Notes under the pieces: generated by a model
The model's input: only the letters and a program-made list of their open reading frames with translations
The model's database searches: none
Told to the model about the DNA's origin: nothing
Made by a program: the position numbers and the translations under genes
Source of the DNA: Microbacterium sp. SORGH_AS_1204
Lineage (GTDB): Bacteria > Actinomycetota > Actinomycetes > Actinomycetales > Microbacteriaceae
Assembly: GCF_030818935.1 (NCBI RefSeq)
Contig: NZ_JAUTBD010000001.1
Location: 1,860,001-1,924,000, forward strand
Length of the DNA: 64,000 nt
Reading direction: 5' to 3'
In this document: piece by piece, positions 42,579 to 51,178 of the stretch
Layout of the letters: each line of letters starts with the position of its first letter
Position numbering within the stretch: position 1 is the first letter of the stretch

Positions 42579-43948
42579 TCGGCGACGTCGAAGTCGGCGT
42601 CGAGGGCCGTGAGCTTCTCGAGGAACTTCTCGTAGCCGCGACGGATGATCCCGATGTTGCGCACCGTCGATTCGCCCTTCGCGGCGAGGGCGGCGATGAC
42701 GTAGCTGTACCCGCCGCGCAGGTCGGGAACCTCGACGTCGGCTGCGTGCAACGGCGTCGGACCGTTGATGACGGCGGCCTGCTCGAGGTCGCGGCGCGGA
42801 ACACGTCGGTCGGCGCTGGCGAGGCCCTTGGGGTGCACGACGATGTCGGCGCCCATCTTGTTGAGGGCCTCGGTGAACCCGAGGCGGTTCTCGTACACCG
42901 TCTCGTGCACCACCGATGTGCCCGCCGCCTGGGTGAGCGCGACGATGAGCGGCTGCTGCCAGTCGGTCATGAAGCCGGGGTGCACGTCGGTCTCGACCAT
43001 GACGGGCTTGAGCGCGTCGCCACGGCGGAACAGGATGCCGTCCTCACGGACGTCGAACCACCCGCCGGCCTTGCGGAAGACGTTGAGGAAGGTCAGCATG
43101 TCCTGCTGGCGGGCGCCCTTGGCGAAGATCTCGCCGTCGGTCGCCAGCGCCGCGCACGCCCAGGAGGCGGCCTCGTTGCGGTCGAAGATCGCCCGGTGGT
43201 CATAGCCGTCGAGACGCTCGACGCCCTCGATGAAGATCACGCGGTTGGGCTCGTACGAGATGATCGCGCCCATCTTCTGCAGCACCGCGATGAGGTCCAT
43301 GATCTCGGGCTCGATCGCGGCGTTGCGCAGCTCCGTCACGCCCTTGGCGCGCACGGCGGTGAGCAGCACCTGCTCGGTCGCCCCGACACTCGGGTACGGC
43401 AGCGTGATGTTCGCCCCGTGCAGGCCGTTGGGGGCGGTGATGCGGATGCCCTCGTAGCTCTTGTCGACGACGGCGCCGAAGGCGCGGAGTGCGTCCATGT
43501 GGAAGTTGATCGGCCGGTCGCCGATGCGGCATCCACCCAGGTCGGGGATGAGCGCCTCGCCGAGCAGGTGCAGCAGCGGACCGCAGAACAGGATCGGGAT
43601 GCGCGAGGCGCCGGCGTGCGCGTCGATCTCCTCGAAGTGCGCGGCGACCGCGCCCGAGGGGTCGAGGTGCAGCGTGCCCTCTTCGTCGCCCTCGGTGACG
43701 GTGACGCCGTGCACTTCGAGGAGCGACCGCACGACCTTGACGTCGCTGATCATCGGCACGTCGCGCAGCGTACTCGTGGTGTCGCCGAGGAGGGCCGCCA
43801 CCATCGCCTTGGTGACGAGGTTCTTGGCCCCCTTGACCTCGACCGTGCCACGCAGCGGACGCCCTCCACGGATCGTGAGGGTCTCTGCCGCCTCCCAGTC
43901 CGGCTGCCCGGGGGTGTGGTCTCCGGAATCGGTGACGAGTGTGCTCAT
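42575..43948 (-). CDS. murA: UDP-N-acetylglucosamine 1-carboxyvinyltransferase
   Basis: MurA performs the first committed peptidoglycan step (enolpyruvyl transfer from PEP). The 457-residue protein has the K-G-A-K-N N-terminal block, the catalytic-loop Cys in D-L-G-G-C-R-I-G-D-R-P-I and the M-G-A-x-I segment near residue 235. A Cys (not Asp) in the loop is the state normally inhibited by fosfomycin. An N-terminal extension of about 25 residues precedes the fold. The operon murA-plsC-gpsA-ddl combines envelope precursor genes. Confidence 0.95.
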   Translation of the reverse strand: MSTLVTDSGDHTPGQPDWEAAETLTIRGGRPLRGTVEVKGAKNLVTKAMVAALLGDTTSTLRDVPMISDVKVVRSLLEVHGVTVTEGDEEGTLHLDPSGAVAAHFEEIDAHAGASRIPILFCGPLLHLLGEALIPDLGGCRIGDRPINFHMDALRAFGAVVDKSYEGIRITAPNGLHGANITLPYPSVGATEQVLLTAVRAKGVTELRNAAIEPEIMDLIAVLQKMGAIISYEPNRVIFIEGVERLDGYDHRAIFDRNEAASWACAALATDGEIFAKGARQQDMLTFLNVFRKAGGWFDVREDGILFRRGDALKPVMVETDVHPGFMTDWQQPLIVALTQAAGTSVVHETVYENRLGFTEALNKMGADIVVHPKGLASADRRVPRRDLEQAAVINGPTPLHAADVEVPDLRGGYSYVIAALAAKGESTVRNIGIIRRGYEKFLEKLTALDADFDVAE

Positions 43949-44011
43949 AGGGGGGTGGACCTCACTTCGTTGACGAGGGGCGGCGAATCGACCCGACCGG
44001 GTCGATCGGGC

Positions 44012-44608
44012 TCAGCGGACGGGGAGTGTCCGCGGCCGCCATGCCTCGCGGCGCGCCTCGAACTGCGTGATCTTGTCTTCGTCACGCAGCGTGAGCCCGA
44101 TGTCGTCGAGCCCTTCGAGAAGCCGCCACCTAGTGTAATCGTCGATGTCGAACGAGACCTGGAGGTCGCCCACCGTGGCGGTCTTCGCGGTGAGGTCCAC
44201 GGTCATCTCGGTGCCGGGGTTCGCCTCGAGGACGGCCCAGATCTGCTCGACCTCGTCTTCGGTGATCACACCGGTGACCAGGCCTTGCTTGCCCGAGTTG
44301 CCGCGGAAGATGTCGGCGAACTTGGGGCTCAGCACGACCTGGAAGCCGTAGTCGCGCAGCGCCCACACGGCGTGTTCGCGGCTGGATCCGGTGCCGAAGT
44401 CGGGCCCTGCGACGAGGATGGATGCCGAGCGGTAGGCGTCCTGGTTGAGGACGAACTCCGGGTCCTGTCGCCAGTTCGCGAACAGCGCGTCATCGAAGCC
44501 GGTCTTGGTGACCCGCTTGAGGAACACCGCGGGGATGATCTGGTCGGTGTCGACCGCCGACCTCTTCAGGGGGGCGGCGACGCCGGTGTGCGTGGTGAAC
44601 TTCTCCAT
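44012..44608 (-). CDS. leuD: 3-isopropylmalate dehydratase small subunit
   Basis: LeuD pairs with LeuC to isomerise 2- to 3-isopropylmalate in leucine synthesis. The 198-residue swivelling-domain protein has the D-T-D-Q-I-I-P-A start motif and the [17 protein letters not shown] loop. It begins 1 bp past the leuC stop. Confidence 0.96.
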   Translation of the reverse strand: MEKFTTHTGVAAPLKRSAVDTDQIIPAVFLKRVTKTGFDDALFANWRQDPEFVLNQDAYRSASILVAGPDFGTGSSREHAVWALRDYGFQVVLSPKFADIFRGNSGKQGLVTGVITEDEVEQIWAVLEANPGTEMTVDLTAKTATVGDLQVSFDIDDYTRWRLLEGLDDIGLTLRDEDKITQFEARREAWRPRTLPVR

Positions 44609-44609
44609 G

Positions 44610-46160
44610 TCAGGCCTCCGACCCGGTCGAAACGGATGCGTCGGTGCGGATCAGCGTGCCCTCCGTTGTTTCGGTCCCTGAGCCCGTCGAAGGGCGGTGC
44701 CCTGAGCCTGTCGAAGGGCGGTGCCCTGAGCCTGTCGAAGGGTCGAGGTCCGCCGGGCTCGACAGGGTTCCGCGGACGGCTGTCGCCGCCGCGACCAGCG
44801 GCGAGACGAGGTGCGTGCGACCGCCCTTGCCCTGGCGTCCCTCGAAGTTGCGGTTGGAGGTCGAGGCGCAGCGCTCCCCCGGGGCCAATTGGTCGGGGTT
44901 CATGCCCAGGCACATCGAGCACCCGGCGAAGCGCCATTCGGCACCGAACGCGGTGAACACCTTGTCGAGGCCCTCGGCCTCGGCTTCGAGTCGCACGCGC
45001 GCCGAACCCGGCACCACCATCACGCGCACGTTCTCGGCCTTGGTGCGGCCCTGGATGACGGACGCGAAGGCGCGCAGGTCTTCGATGCGGCTGTTGGTGC
45101 ACGACCCCATGAAGACGGCATCCACGGGGATGTCCTTCATCGGGGTGCCGGCCTGAAGGTCCATGTACTCGAGAGCCCGCTCGGCGGCGGCGCGCTCGTT
45201 GGGGTCGGTGATGTCGGCCGGGGTGGGCACGACATCCGATAGCGAGACGCCCTGACCGGGGTTGGTGCCCCAGGTGACGAAGGGCTCGAGCTCGTTCGCG
45301 TCGAGGAACACCTCGGCGTCGTAGACCGCGCCCTCATCGCTCGGGAGCGTGCGCCAGTAGGCGACGGCGTCGTCCCAGTCCTGACCCTGGGGGGCGTGCG
45401 GCTTGTCTTTGACGTAGGCGAAGGTCGTCTCGTCGGGGGCGATCATGCCGGCACGGGCACCGGCCTCGATCGACATGTTGCACATCGTCATGCGCCCCTC
45501 CATCGAGAGGGAGCGGATCGCGCTGCCGCGGAATTCGAGCACGTAGCCCTGGCCGCCGTTGGCGCCGATCTTGGCGATGATCGCGAGGATGATGTCTTTC
45601 GCCGTGACACCCGGCTTGAGCTCGCCCTCGACCGTGATCGCCATCGTCTTGAACGGCTTCAGAGGAAGGGTCTGGGTGGCGAGCACGTGCTCGACCTCGC
45701 TCGTGCCGATGCCGAACGCCATCGCGCCGAAGGCGCCGTGGGTCGAGGTGTGCGAGTCGCCGCAGACGACCGTGATCCCCGGCATGGTGAGCCCGAGCTG
45801 CGGGCCCACGACGTGGACGATGCCCTGCTCCTTGTCGCCGAGGGAGTGGATGCGCACGTCGAACTCGGCGGCGTTGCGGCGCAGCGTCTCGATCTGCGTG
45901 CGGCTGGTGAGGTCGGCGATCGGCTTGTCGATGTCGAGCGTCGGGGTGTTGTGGTCTTCGGTCGCGATCGTCAGGTCGAGCCGGCGCACGGGCCGACCTT
46001 CGGCGCGCAGACCGTCGAACGCCTGAGGGCTGGTGACCTCGTGCACGAGGTGCAGGTCGATGTAGATGAGGTCGGGCTGACCGTTCTCGCCCTTGACGAC
46101 GAGGTGGTCGTCCCAGACCTTCTCGGCCAGGGTGCGAGGGTTCTCGGGAATGGTGCTCAT
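44610..46160 (-). CDS. leuC: 3-isopropylmalate dehydratase large subunit
   Basis: LeuC carries the aconitase-type 4Fe-4S cluster: the Cys in G-S-C-T-N-S-R and the pair C-S-M-C-L-G are present, as are the [12 protein letters not shown] and R-T-H-L-V-S-P blocks. The 516-residue length exceeds the usual 465-485 because of a C-terminal tail containing P-S-T-G-S-G repeats. These are encoded by a 24-bp palindromic DNA repeat expanded at 44676-44742. The ATG at 46160 is preceded by a leucine-leader region. Confidence 0.95.
   Translation of the reverse strand: MSTIPENPRTLAEKVWDDHLVVKGENGQPDLIYIDLHLVHEVTSPQAFDGLRAEGRPVRRLDLTIATEDHNTPTLDIDKPIADLTSRTQIETLRRNAAEFDVRIHSLGDKEQGIVHVVGPQLGLTMPGITVVCGDSHTSTHGAFGAMAFGIGTSEVEHVLATQTLPLKPFKTMAITVEGELKPGVTAKDIILAIIAKIGANGGQGYVLEFRGSAIRSLSMEGRMTMCNMSIEAGARAGMIAPDETTFAYVKDKPHAPQGQDWDDAVAYWRTLPSDEGAVYDAEVFLDANELEPFVTWGTNPGQGVSLSDVVPTPADITDPNERAAAERALEYMDLQAGTPMKDIPVDAVFMGSCTNSRIEDLRAFASVIQGRTKAENVRVMVVPGSARVRLEAEAEGLDKVFTAFGAEWRFAGCSMCLGMNPDQLAPGERCASTSNRNFEGRQGKGGRTHLVSPLVAAATAVRGTLSSPADLDPSTGSGHRPSTGSGHRPSTGSGTETTEGTLIRTDASVSTGSEA
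44676..44742. repeat. 24-bp palindromic repeat expanded in frame within leuC
   Basis: Three units of CCCTGAGCC(T/C)GTCGAAGGG separated by CGGTG start at 44676, 44700 and 44724. The related inverted word GGGCTCGACAGGG lies at 44755-44767. On the leuC strand they encode P-S-T-G-S-G-H-R repeats. The word CCTTCGACAGGCTCAGG is, from memory, a very widespread dispersed bacterial repeat. Confidence 0.85.
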
Positions 46161-46205
46161 GGTTTGCGTTTCTCCTCGGGAGGGGTGTGAGGCCCGCGAC
46201 GAACT

Positions 46206-46243
46206 CCGCGACGAGAAAGGCCTAGAACAAGGTCTCGTCGCGG
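46206..46243 (-). promoter_or_regulatory. Attenuator-like hairpin before leuC
   Basis: CCGCGACGAGA (46206-46216) and TCTCGTCGCGG (46233-46243) pair perfectly over 11 bp. A third related segment, CCCGCGACGAA (46193-46203), could pair with the same partner instead. The competing segments straddle the end of the Leu-rich leader peptide, a layout typical of attenuation. There is no T-run, so it may act through Rho or translation. Confidence 0.6.
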
Positions 46244-46272
46244 CCGCTAAGGAGGAGGCCGGCGATCCGCAC
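46222..46272 (-). CDS. Putative leucine leader peptide of leuCD
   Basis: A 16-codon frame (GTG start, TAG stop) encodes [16 protein letters not shown] with three consecutive Leu codons and a fourth near the end. A TATCGT -10-like hexamer (46279-46284) ends 6 nt before the GTG, so the transcript could begin at or near the start codon (leaderless). It is followed by competing inverted repeats and then leuC. Known leu operons are often controlled by such Leu-codon leaders; here this is inferred from the sequence. Confidence 0.6.
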   Translation of the reverse strand: MRIAGLLLSGRDETLF

Positions 46273-46389
46273 CTGGTCACGATACCACCGGGCCCCTCAA
46301 CGGCTCCCCCGTAACACGACGCCGCATGTTTCGGTGATGCGCGCACACGCGTGCGAGCCTGGGCCGACCCGAAGGAAGGAGCGCGCCCC

Positions 46390-47700
46390 ATGGCCGCAGA
46401 CGCCGTCACCGGATTCTCGACGCGACAGGTGCACGCCGGTTCCGCGACCGCGCCCGCCACGCCGCGGGCGACCCCCATCTACCTGACCGCGGGCTTCACG
46501 TTCAGCGACCTCGAGGAGTCGGCCGCGCACTTCGGCGCCGGCACCGGCTTCGGCTACACCCGCACCGGCAACCCGACCGTGCACGCCGTCGAGGAGCGCC
46601 TCGCCTCGCTCGAGGGCGGCGATCAAGCGGTCCTCGTCTCGAGCGGGCAAGCCGCGGTGACGGTCGCACTGCTCGCTCTGGCCGGTGCGGGCGACCACGT
46701 CGTCGTCTCGGAGCACATCTACGAGGGCACCCGCGGACTGCTGCTCGACAATCTCGCACGCCTCGGCATCGAGACGACGTTCGTCGACGCTTCCGACCTC
46801 GATGCGTGGCGGGGTGCCATCACCCCGCGCACGAGAGCCTTCTTCGCCGAGACGCTCTCCAACGCCCGGAATGACGTGCTCGATGTCGCCGCGATCTCGG
46901 CGATCGGTCGGGAGCACGGCATCCCCCTCGTCGTCGACAGCACCTTCACCACGCCGTACCTGCTGCGCCCCATCGAGCACGGCGCCGCCGTCGTCGTGCA
47001 CTCGGCGAGCAAGTTCCTCGCCGGCCAGGGCGCGGTGCTCGGCGGGGTCATCGTCGACGATGGACGCTTCGACGCCGCGGCATCCGGTCACCGTTTTTCC
47101 CACCTCGTGCAGACCGACCGCCTCGGCGGGGCGAGCTACGCCGAGAAGCACGGGCCGCGCGCCCGCGGTGCGTACATCCGTGAGAGCGTCGCCCCGCGCT
47201 TCGGCCCGGCGCCGTCGCCGCTGAACGCGTTCCTCATCGGCCAGGGCATCGAGACGCTGAGCCTGCGTGTCGAGCGGCAGTCGCAGAACGCGCTGACCGT
47301 GGCCCGCTGGCTCGAGGCGCGACCCGAGGTGGAGCGCGTCGACTACGTCGGCCTGGAGTCGCACCCGCATCACGACCTCGGCCGGCGATACCTCACGCGC
47401 GGAAGCGGGTCGGTGTTCACTGTGACGCTGCGCGGCGGTCTCGAGGCCGCGCGGCACGTCGTGCAGTCGGTGCAGCTCATCACGCACATGACCCACCTCG
47501 GTGACGTGCGCTCGCTCGTGCTGCATCCGCAGAGCACCTCGCACTCCGCCCGCACGGTCGAGGAGCGCGAGCGCGCGGGCGTCTTCCCCGGCACGATCCG
47601 CCTGTCGATCGGCATCGAGGACATCACCGACATCCTCGCCGACCTCGATCAGGCATTTGCCGGTGTGCCGGCCCTCGAGCGCGAGACGGTCGTGCTGTGA
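46390..47700 (+). CDS. metY: O-acetylhomoserine aminocarboxypropyltransferase
   Basis: MetY is a PLP enzyme making homocysteine from O-acetylhomoserine and sulfide. The 436-residue protein has Q-V-H-A-G near the start, [21 protein letters not shown] and the PLP lysine in [11 protein letters not shown]. The length suits the O-acetylhomoserine sulfhydrylase branch rather than cystathionine enzymes (about 380-400). A GGAAGGAG site precedes the ATG at 46390. Its stop overlaps the monooxygenase start, suggesting sulfide released by that enzyme is assimilated here. Confidence 0.9.
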   Translation: MAADAVTGFSTRQVHAGSATAPATPRATPIYLTAGFTFSDLEESAAHFGAGTGFGYTRTGNPTVHAVEERLASLEGGDQAVLVSSGQAAVTVALLALAGAGDHVVVSEHIYEGTRGLLLDNLARLGIETTFVDASDLDAWRGAITPRTRAFFAETLSNARNDVLDVAAISAIGREHGIPLVVDSTFTTPYLLRPIEHGAAVVVHSASKFLAGQGAVLGGVIVDDGRFDAAASGHRFSHLVQTDRLGGASYAEKHGPRARGAYIRESVAPRFGPAPSPLNAFLIGQGIETLSLRVERQSQNALTVARWLEARPEVERVDYVGLESHPHHDLGRRYLTRGSGSVFTVTLRGGLEAARHVVQSVQLITHMTHLGDVRSLVLHPQSTSHSARTVEERERAGVFPGTIRLSIGIEDITDILADLDQAFAGVPALERETVVL

Positions 47701-49010
47701 CCCGGCTGCAGCACTTTGGCTGGTTCCTCGCGCGCGGGTTCGGTCCGCACGGCTGGGGGCACCCGTACCTGCGATGGAACCACCGTTGGACCGAGCCGGG
47801 GCTCTACCAGGACTCCGCCCGCACGCTCGAGCAGGCCGGCTTCGACCTGCTCATCATCGAGGACGCCCCCTCGCTCGGCAGCGCCGAGACGATCGACCTG
47901 CGCGTGCGCCACGCTTTCGGCGGGCCGAAGCACGACCCGCTGCTGCTCGCGCCCTACCTCTTCGCCGCCACGCGGCACCTCGGCGTCGTACCGACGGTGA
48001 ATCCGGCGGCATACCTGCCGTACACGGCGGCCCGGCAGTTCGCCACGCTCCAGCACCTCAGCGGCCACCGCCTCGGACTCAACGTCGTCACCGATACCGG
48101 CAGCGCCCGCCACTTCTCCACCGCCCCCCAGCTCGGGCACGACGCGGCGTACGACCGTGCGGAGGAGTGGCTTCGTGGCATCCGGGATCTCTGGCGCAGC
48201 TGGGGCGAAGGCGCACTCGTCGTCGACGAGGAATCGGGCGTCTACGCCGACGGCACGAGACTGGATGCCACGCGGCACCGCGGCGAGTACTTCGGTTTCG
48301 ACGGGCCGCTCAACGCCATCCCGTTCACCGACGGCGAGCCGGCCATCGTGTCCCCCGGCGGGTCGGGGCGCGGGCTGGCGTTCGCCGGTCTCAATTCCGA
48401 CGTGCAGTTGGCTCTCGCACCGCTCGACGAGGCGAGCATCCGGGCATATCGCGGTCGCATCCATGTCGCCGCCGAGGCCGCGGGCCGCTCGGCCGACGAC
48501 ATCAAGATCCTCTTCGCAATCCAGCCCGTACTGGTGTCGTCACCGGAAGAGGCCGATCGCCTGGTCGCGGCATCCGCTCATCCCTCCGACGAGGCGCTCG
48601 TCGCGATCGCGCGCAAGCAATCGAGCGACCTCGAGACCGACCTCACCGGCCTCGACCTCGACAGGCCGCTCGACCGGTCGATCTTCGGCGAGCACGTGTC
48701 GGAGGGCAGCATCAAACGGCTGGTCGGTGCACACGACGCGAACACGCCCCTGCGGACCGTGCTGGCCGCGCATGCGCGCCTGGGGCGACTGAACGACGGC
48801 TCGGGCTTCGTCGGCACCGCCGACGAGTTCGCCGACCGCATCGAAGAGCTCGGCGACTGGGGCAACGACGGCGTGCTGCTGTGGGGCGACCTGCACCCGG
48901 TCACCGTGCACCGCGTGCTCGACGACCTCGTGCCGATCCTGCGCCGCCGCGGCATTCTGCGCGAGGAGCACGTCGACGGCGGCCTGCAGGCGAACCTGCG
49001 CGCGTTCTGA
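47697..49010 (+). CDS. LLM-class FMN-dependent monooxygenase (NtaA/SnaA/DszA-like)
   Basis: This 437-residue protein is a luciferase-like TIM barrel of the NtaA/SnaA/DszA/SoxA group. It has W-x(4)-F-D-L-L-I-I-E-D near residue 45, G-L-N-V-V-T near residue 125, Y-D-R-A-E-E-W near residue 150 and R-G-E-Y-F-G near residue 195. These enzymes oxidise organosulfur or chelating compounds using FMNH2. The GTG at 47697 overlaps metY (GTGA). Coupling to metY points to organosulfur scavenging, which is an inference. The flavin reductase is not in the window. Confidence 0.88.
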   Translation: MTRLQHFGWFLARGFGPHGWGHPYLRWNHRWTEPGLYQDSARTLEQAGFDLLIIEDAPSLGSAETIDLRVRHAFGGPKHDPLLLAPYLFAATRHLGVVPTVNPAAYLPYTAARQFATLQHLSGHRLGLNVVTDTGSARHFSTAPQLGHDAAYDRAEEWLRGIRDLWRSWGEGALVVDEESGVYADGTRLDATRHRGEYFGFDGPLNAIPFTDGEPAIVSPGGSGRGLAFAGLNSDVQLALAPLDEASIRAYRGRIHVAAEAAGRSADDIKILFAIQPVLVSSPEEADRLVAASAHPSDEALVAIARKQSSDLETDLTGLDLDRPLDRSIFGEHVSEGSIKRLVGAHDANTPLRTVLAAHARLGRLNDGSGFVGTADEFADRIEELGDWGNDGVLLWGDLHPVTVHRVLDDLVPILRRRGILREEHVDGGLQANLRAF

Positions 49011-49062
49011 GCCGCCCCTCGCGGTGGTGCGTCCCGGGTAGCCGGGCCAGGTCAGCAAGGCG

Positions 49063-49330
49063 TGTCCCACTCCGTGCAGATACAGCCCGCCTATCCTGCA
49101 CAAAGCGGGACAAGCCTCCGACAGTCAGAGGAGGGTGTCCCACTCCGTGCAGATACAGCCTGCCTATCCTGCACAAAGCGGGACAAGCCTCCGACAGCCA
49201 GAGGAGCATGTCCCACTCCGTGCAGATACAGCCCGCCGATCCTGCACGAAGTGGGACAGGCCTCCGACAGCCAGAGGAGCGTTTCCCACTCCGTGCAGAT
49301 ACAGCCCGCCTATCCTGCACGAAGTGGGAC
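49063..49330. repeat. Four-copy 73-bp tandem array of strong hairpins
   Basis: Units start at 49063, 49136, 49209 and 49282, exactly 73 bp apart. Each contains GTCCCACTCCGTGCAG (TTCCC in the fourth), a loop ATACAGCCCGCC(T/G)ATC, and CTGCAC(A/G)AAG(C/T)GGGAC, which folds into a 16-bp near-perfect stem. A second small stem CCTC/GAGG follows in the spacer (CCTCCGACAGCCAGAGGAG). The array occupies the gap between the convergent monooxygenase and terC genes (49011-49361), where no gene is supported. Confidence 0.9.
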
Positions 49331-49361
49331 ACGGACTGACCCGGGGGGCGAGCACGCCGGG

Positions 49362-50426
49362 TCAGTCGCGCCGGGGATGCTCCACGGTCGCGGGGGTGCC
49401 CTTCTCGTCGGCGACCTCCGCCGCGGCATCCTGAGCTCCGACGGCAGAGGGCTCACGACGTGCCGCGACCAGGCTGGCGATCGTCGCCACCGCCATCGAC
49501 AGGATGATCACGGCCAGCGAGACCCACGTCGAGATCTCGGGGGCCCACTCGATGTGCTCGCCGCCGTTGAGGAACGGCAGCTCGTTGACGTGCATGGCGT
49601 GGAGGATCAGCTTCACGCCGATGAAGGCGAGGATGAACGCGATGCCGTAGTGCAGGTACTTCAGGCGGTCGAGCAGGTCGCCGAGCAGGAAGTACAGCTG
49701 GCGAAGGCCCATCAGCGCGAAGAGGTTCGCGGTGAACACGATGAACGGGCTCTGCGTGATGCCGAAGATCGCGGGGATCGAGTCAATCGCGAAGAGCAGG
49801 TCGGTGACGCCGATCGCGACGAAGACGATGATCATCGGGGTGAACAGCTTCTTGCCGTTCACACGCGTGATGACCTTCTTACCGTCGTACGAGTCGCTCA
49901 TGGGCAGCACGCGGCGAAGCGTGCGCACGATGAGGTTCTCTTTCTGCGTGTCGTCGTCATGGTCGCCGCCCGGGAACGCCTGGCGGACGGCGGTGTAGAT
50001 GAGGAACAGGCCGAACAGGTAGAAGATCGGGCTGAAGTTCTCGATGATCGTGGCGCCGACAAGGATGAACGCCCCTCGCAGCACGAGCGCGATGATGATG
50101 CCCACCATCAGTACCTCCTGCTGGTAGCGGCGCGGCACGGCGAACTGCCCCATGATCAGCACGAACACGAACAGGTTGTCGATCGACAGGCTGTACTCCG
50201 TCAACCACCCGGCGACGAATTGTCCCGCCACCTCTCCCCCGGCGACGATCCACATCACGCCCGCGAAGATGAGCGCCAGGGTGACGTAGAACACGACCCA
50301 CAGCGTCGATTCCTTCGGCGAGGGGATGTGCGGGCGCTTCAGGATGATGAGCAGGTCGGCAACCAGGATCAGGACGAGCACCGCCAGGGTGATCGTCTGG
50401 AAGAGCGGGTCGAGCTGCAGCTCCAT
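49362..50426 (-). CDS. TerC/Alx-family integral membrane protein
   Basis: This 354-residue protein has about nine membrane segments and the acidic family motifs E-Y-S-L-S-I-D-N-L-F-V-F (near residue 77) and D-L-L-F-A-I-D-S-I-P-A-I-F (near residue 205). TerC/Alx proteins are linked to tellurite resistance and manganese export, probably metallating exported enzymes. A charged tail ends the protein. No yybP-ykoY riboswitch was recognised in the 5' region. It is divergent from the sigma factor gene. Confidence 0.9.
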   Translation of the reverse strand: MELQLDPLFQTITLAVLVLILVADLLIILKRPHIPSPKESTLWVVFYVTLALIFAGVMWIVAGGEVAGQFVAGWLTEYSLSIDNLFVFVLIMGQFAVPRRYQQEVLMVGIIIALVLRGAFILVGATIIENFSPIFYLFGLFLIYTAVRQAFPGGDHDDDTQKENLIVRTLRRVLPMSDSYDGKKVITRVNGKKLFTPMIIVFVAIGVTDLLFAIDSIPAIFGITQSPFIVFTANLFALMGLRQLYFLLGDLLDRLKYLHYGIAFILAFIGVKLILHAMHVNELPFLNGGEHIEWAPEISTWVSLAVIILSMAVATIASLVAARREPSAVGAQDAAAEVADEKGTPATVEHPRRD

Positions 50427-50623
50427 CGCGGAGGCCTTTCGTCGGGGAAACGCTCGAGTTTATCCGCCCGGCGGGGGTGTCCGAGAGGTTATGTAACTAG
50501 ATGGTCTTCGCGGGTGCTCCACACTCGGCGGACGACGCGGTCTGAGACGATCCGCTGCGGTGAGACACCCCTTCGATGAGAGAGTGCTCACGACGGCCTC
50601 GGCCGACCAGCAGAACGGATGCC

Positions 50624-51178
50624 ATGACCGACGACGTGATCGACGACAGGGCGCTCGTGGCGCGCGCAGCCGCCGGCTCGGAACAGGCGTTCCGCGAGCT
50701 GTATCGCGCCTACGCGCGGCCGGTGTACTGGGTCGCCTTCGGGCTCGTCGGCGACGCCGCCGATGCCGAGGACGTCGCGCAGGAGACCTTCGTCGTCGCC
50801 TGGCGCAAGCTCCCGTCTCTGCGGCTCGAGGGCGCGTCGCTGCTGCCCTGGCTGGCCACCGTGTGTCGGTTGCAGGCGCAGAACCGCCTGCGCGCCCGGC
50901 GCCGCCACGGCTCGCACGCCGAACTCGACGAGCAGACCCCCGCCGTCGTCGACGTCGAGGCGCAGGTGGTGCAGGCGCAGACCGTCGCGGCGATCATTGC
51001 GGCCGTCGATCGGCTGAGCGCCTTGGATCGGGAGATCTTCCGGCTCTGCGCCGCCGAGGGCTACGGCTACGAAGCCGCGGCGGCGACCCTGGGCGTCTCG
51101 CACGGCACCGTGCGCAACCGCCTCTCCCGCATCCGATCACGGATGCGCGCCACCGCGATGGAGACGGAGACCCCATGA
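50624..51178 (+). CDS. ECF-type RNA polymerase sigma factor
   Basis: This 184-residue sigma70-family protein has region 2 (F-R-E-L-Y-R-A-Y-A-R-P-V-Y, then D-A-E-D-V-A-Q-E-T-F near residue 50) and region 4 (A-L-D-R-E-I-F to S-H-G-T-V-R-N-R-L-S-R-I-R). The ATG at 50624 is preferred; an in-frame GTG at 50576 adds an unconserved stretch. Its stop overlaps the DUF4349 start (ATGA), and such coupling usually marks the cognate membrane regulator. Confidence 0.9.
   Translation: MTDDVIDDRALVARAAAGSEQAFRELYRAYARPVYWVAFGLVGDAADAEDVAQETFVVAWRKLPSLRLEGASLLPWLATVCRLQAQNRLRARRRHGSHAELDEQTPAVVDVEAQVVQAQTVAAIIAAVDRLSALDREIFRLCAAEGYGYEAAAATLGVSHGTVRNRLSRIRSRMRATAMETETP

Noticed and set aside
49063..49330. CRISPR array
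   Set aside because: The four 73-bp units are identical through their whole length, with no unique spacers and no cas genes nearby.
50427..50560. yybP-ykoY manganese riboswitch before terC
   Set aside because: The leader is short and I could not find the conserved paired elements; only an ordinary gap is visible.
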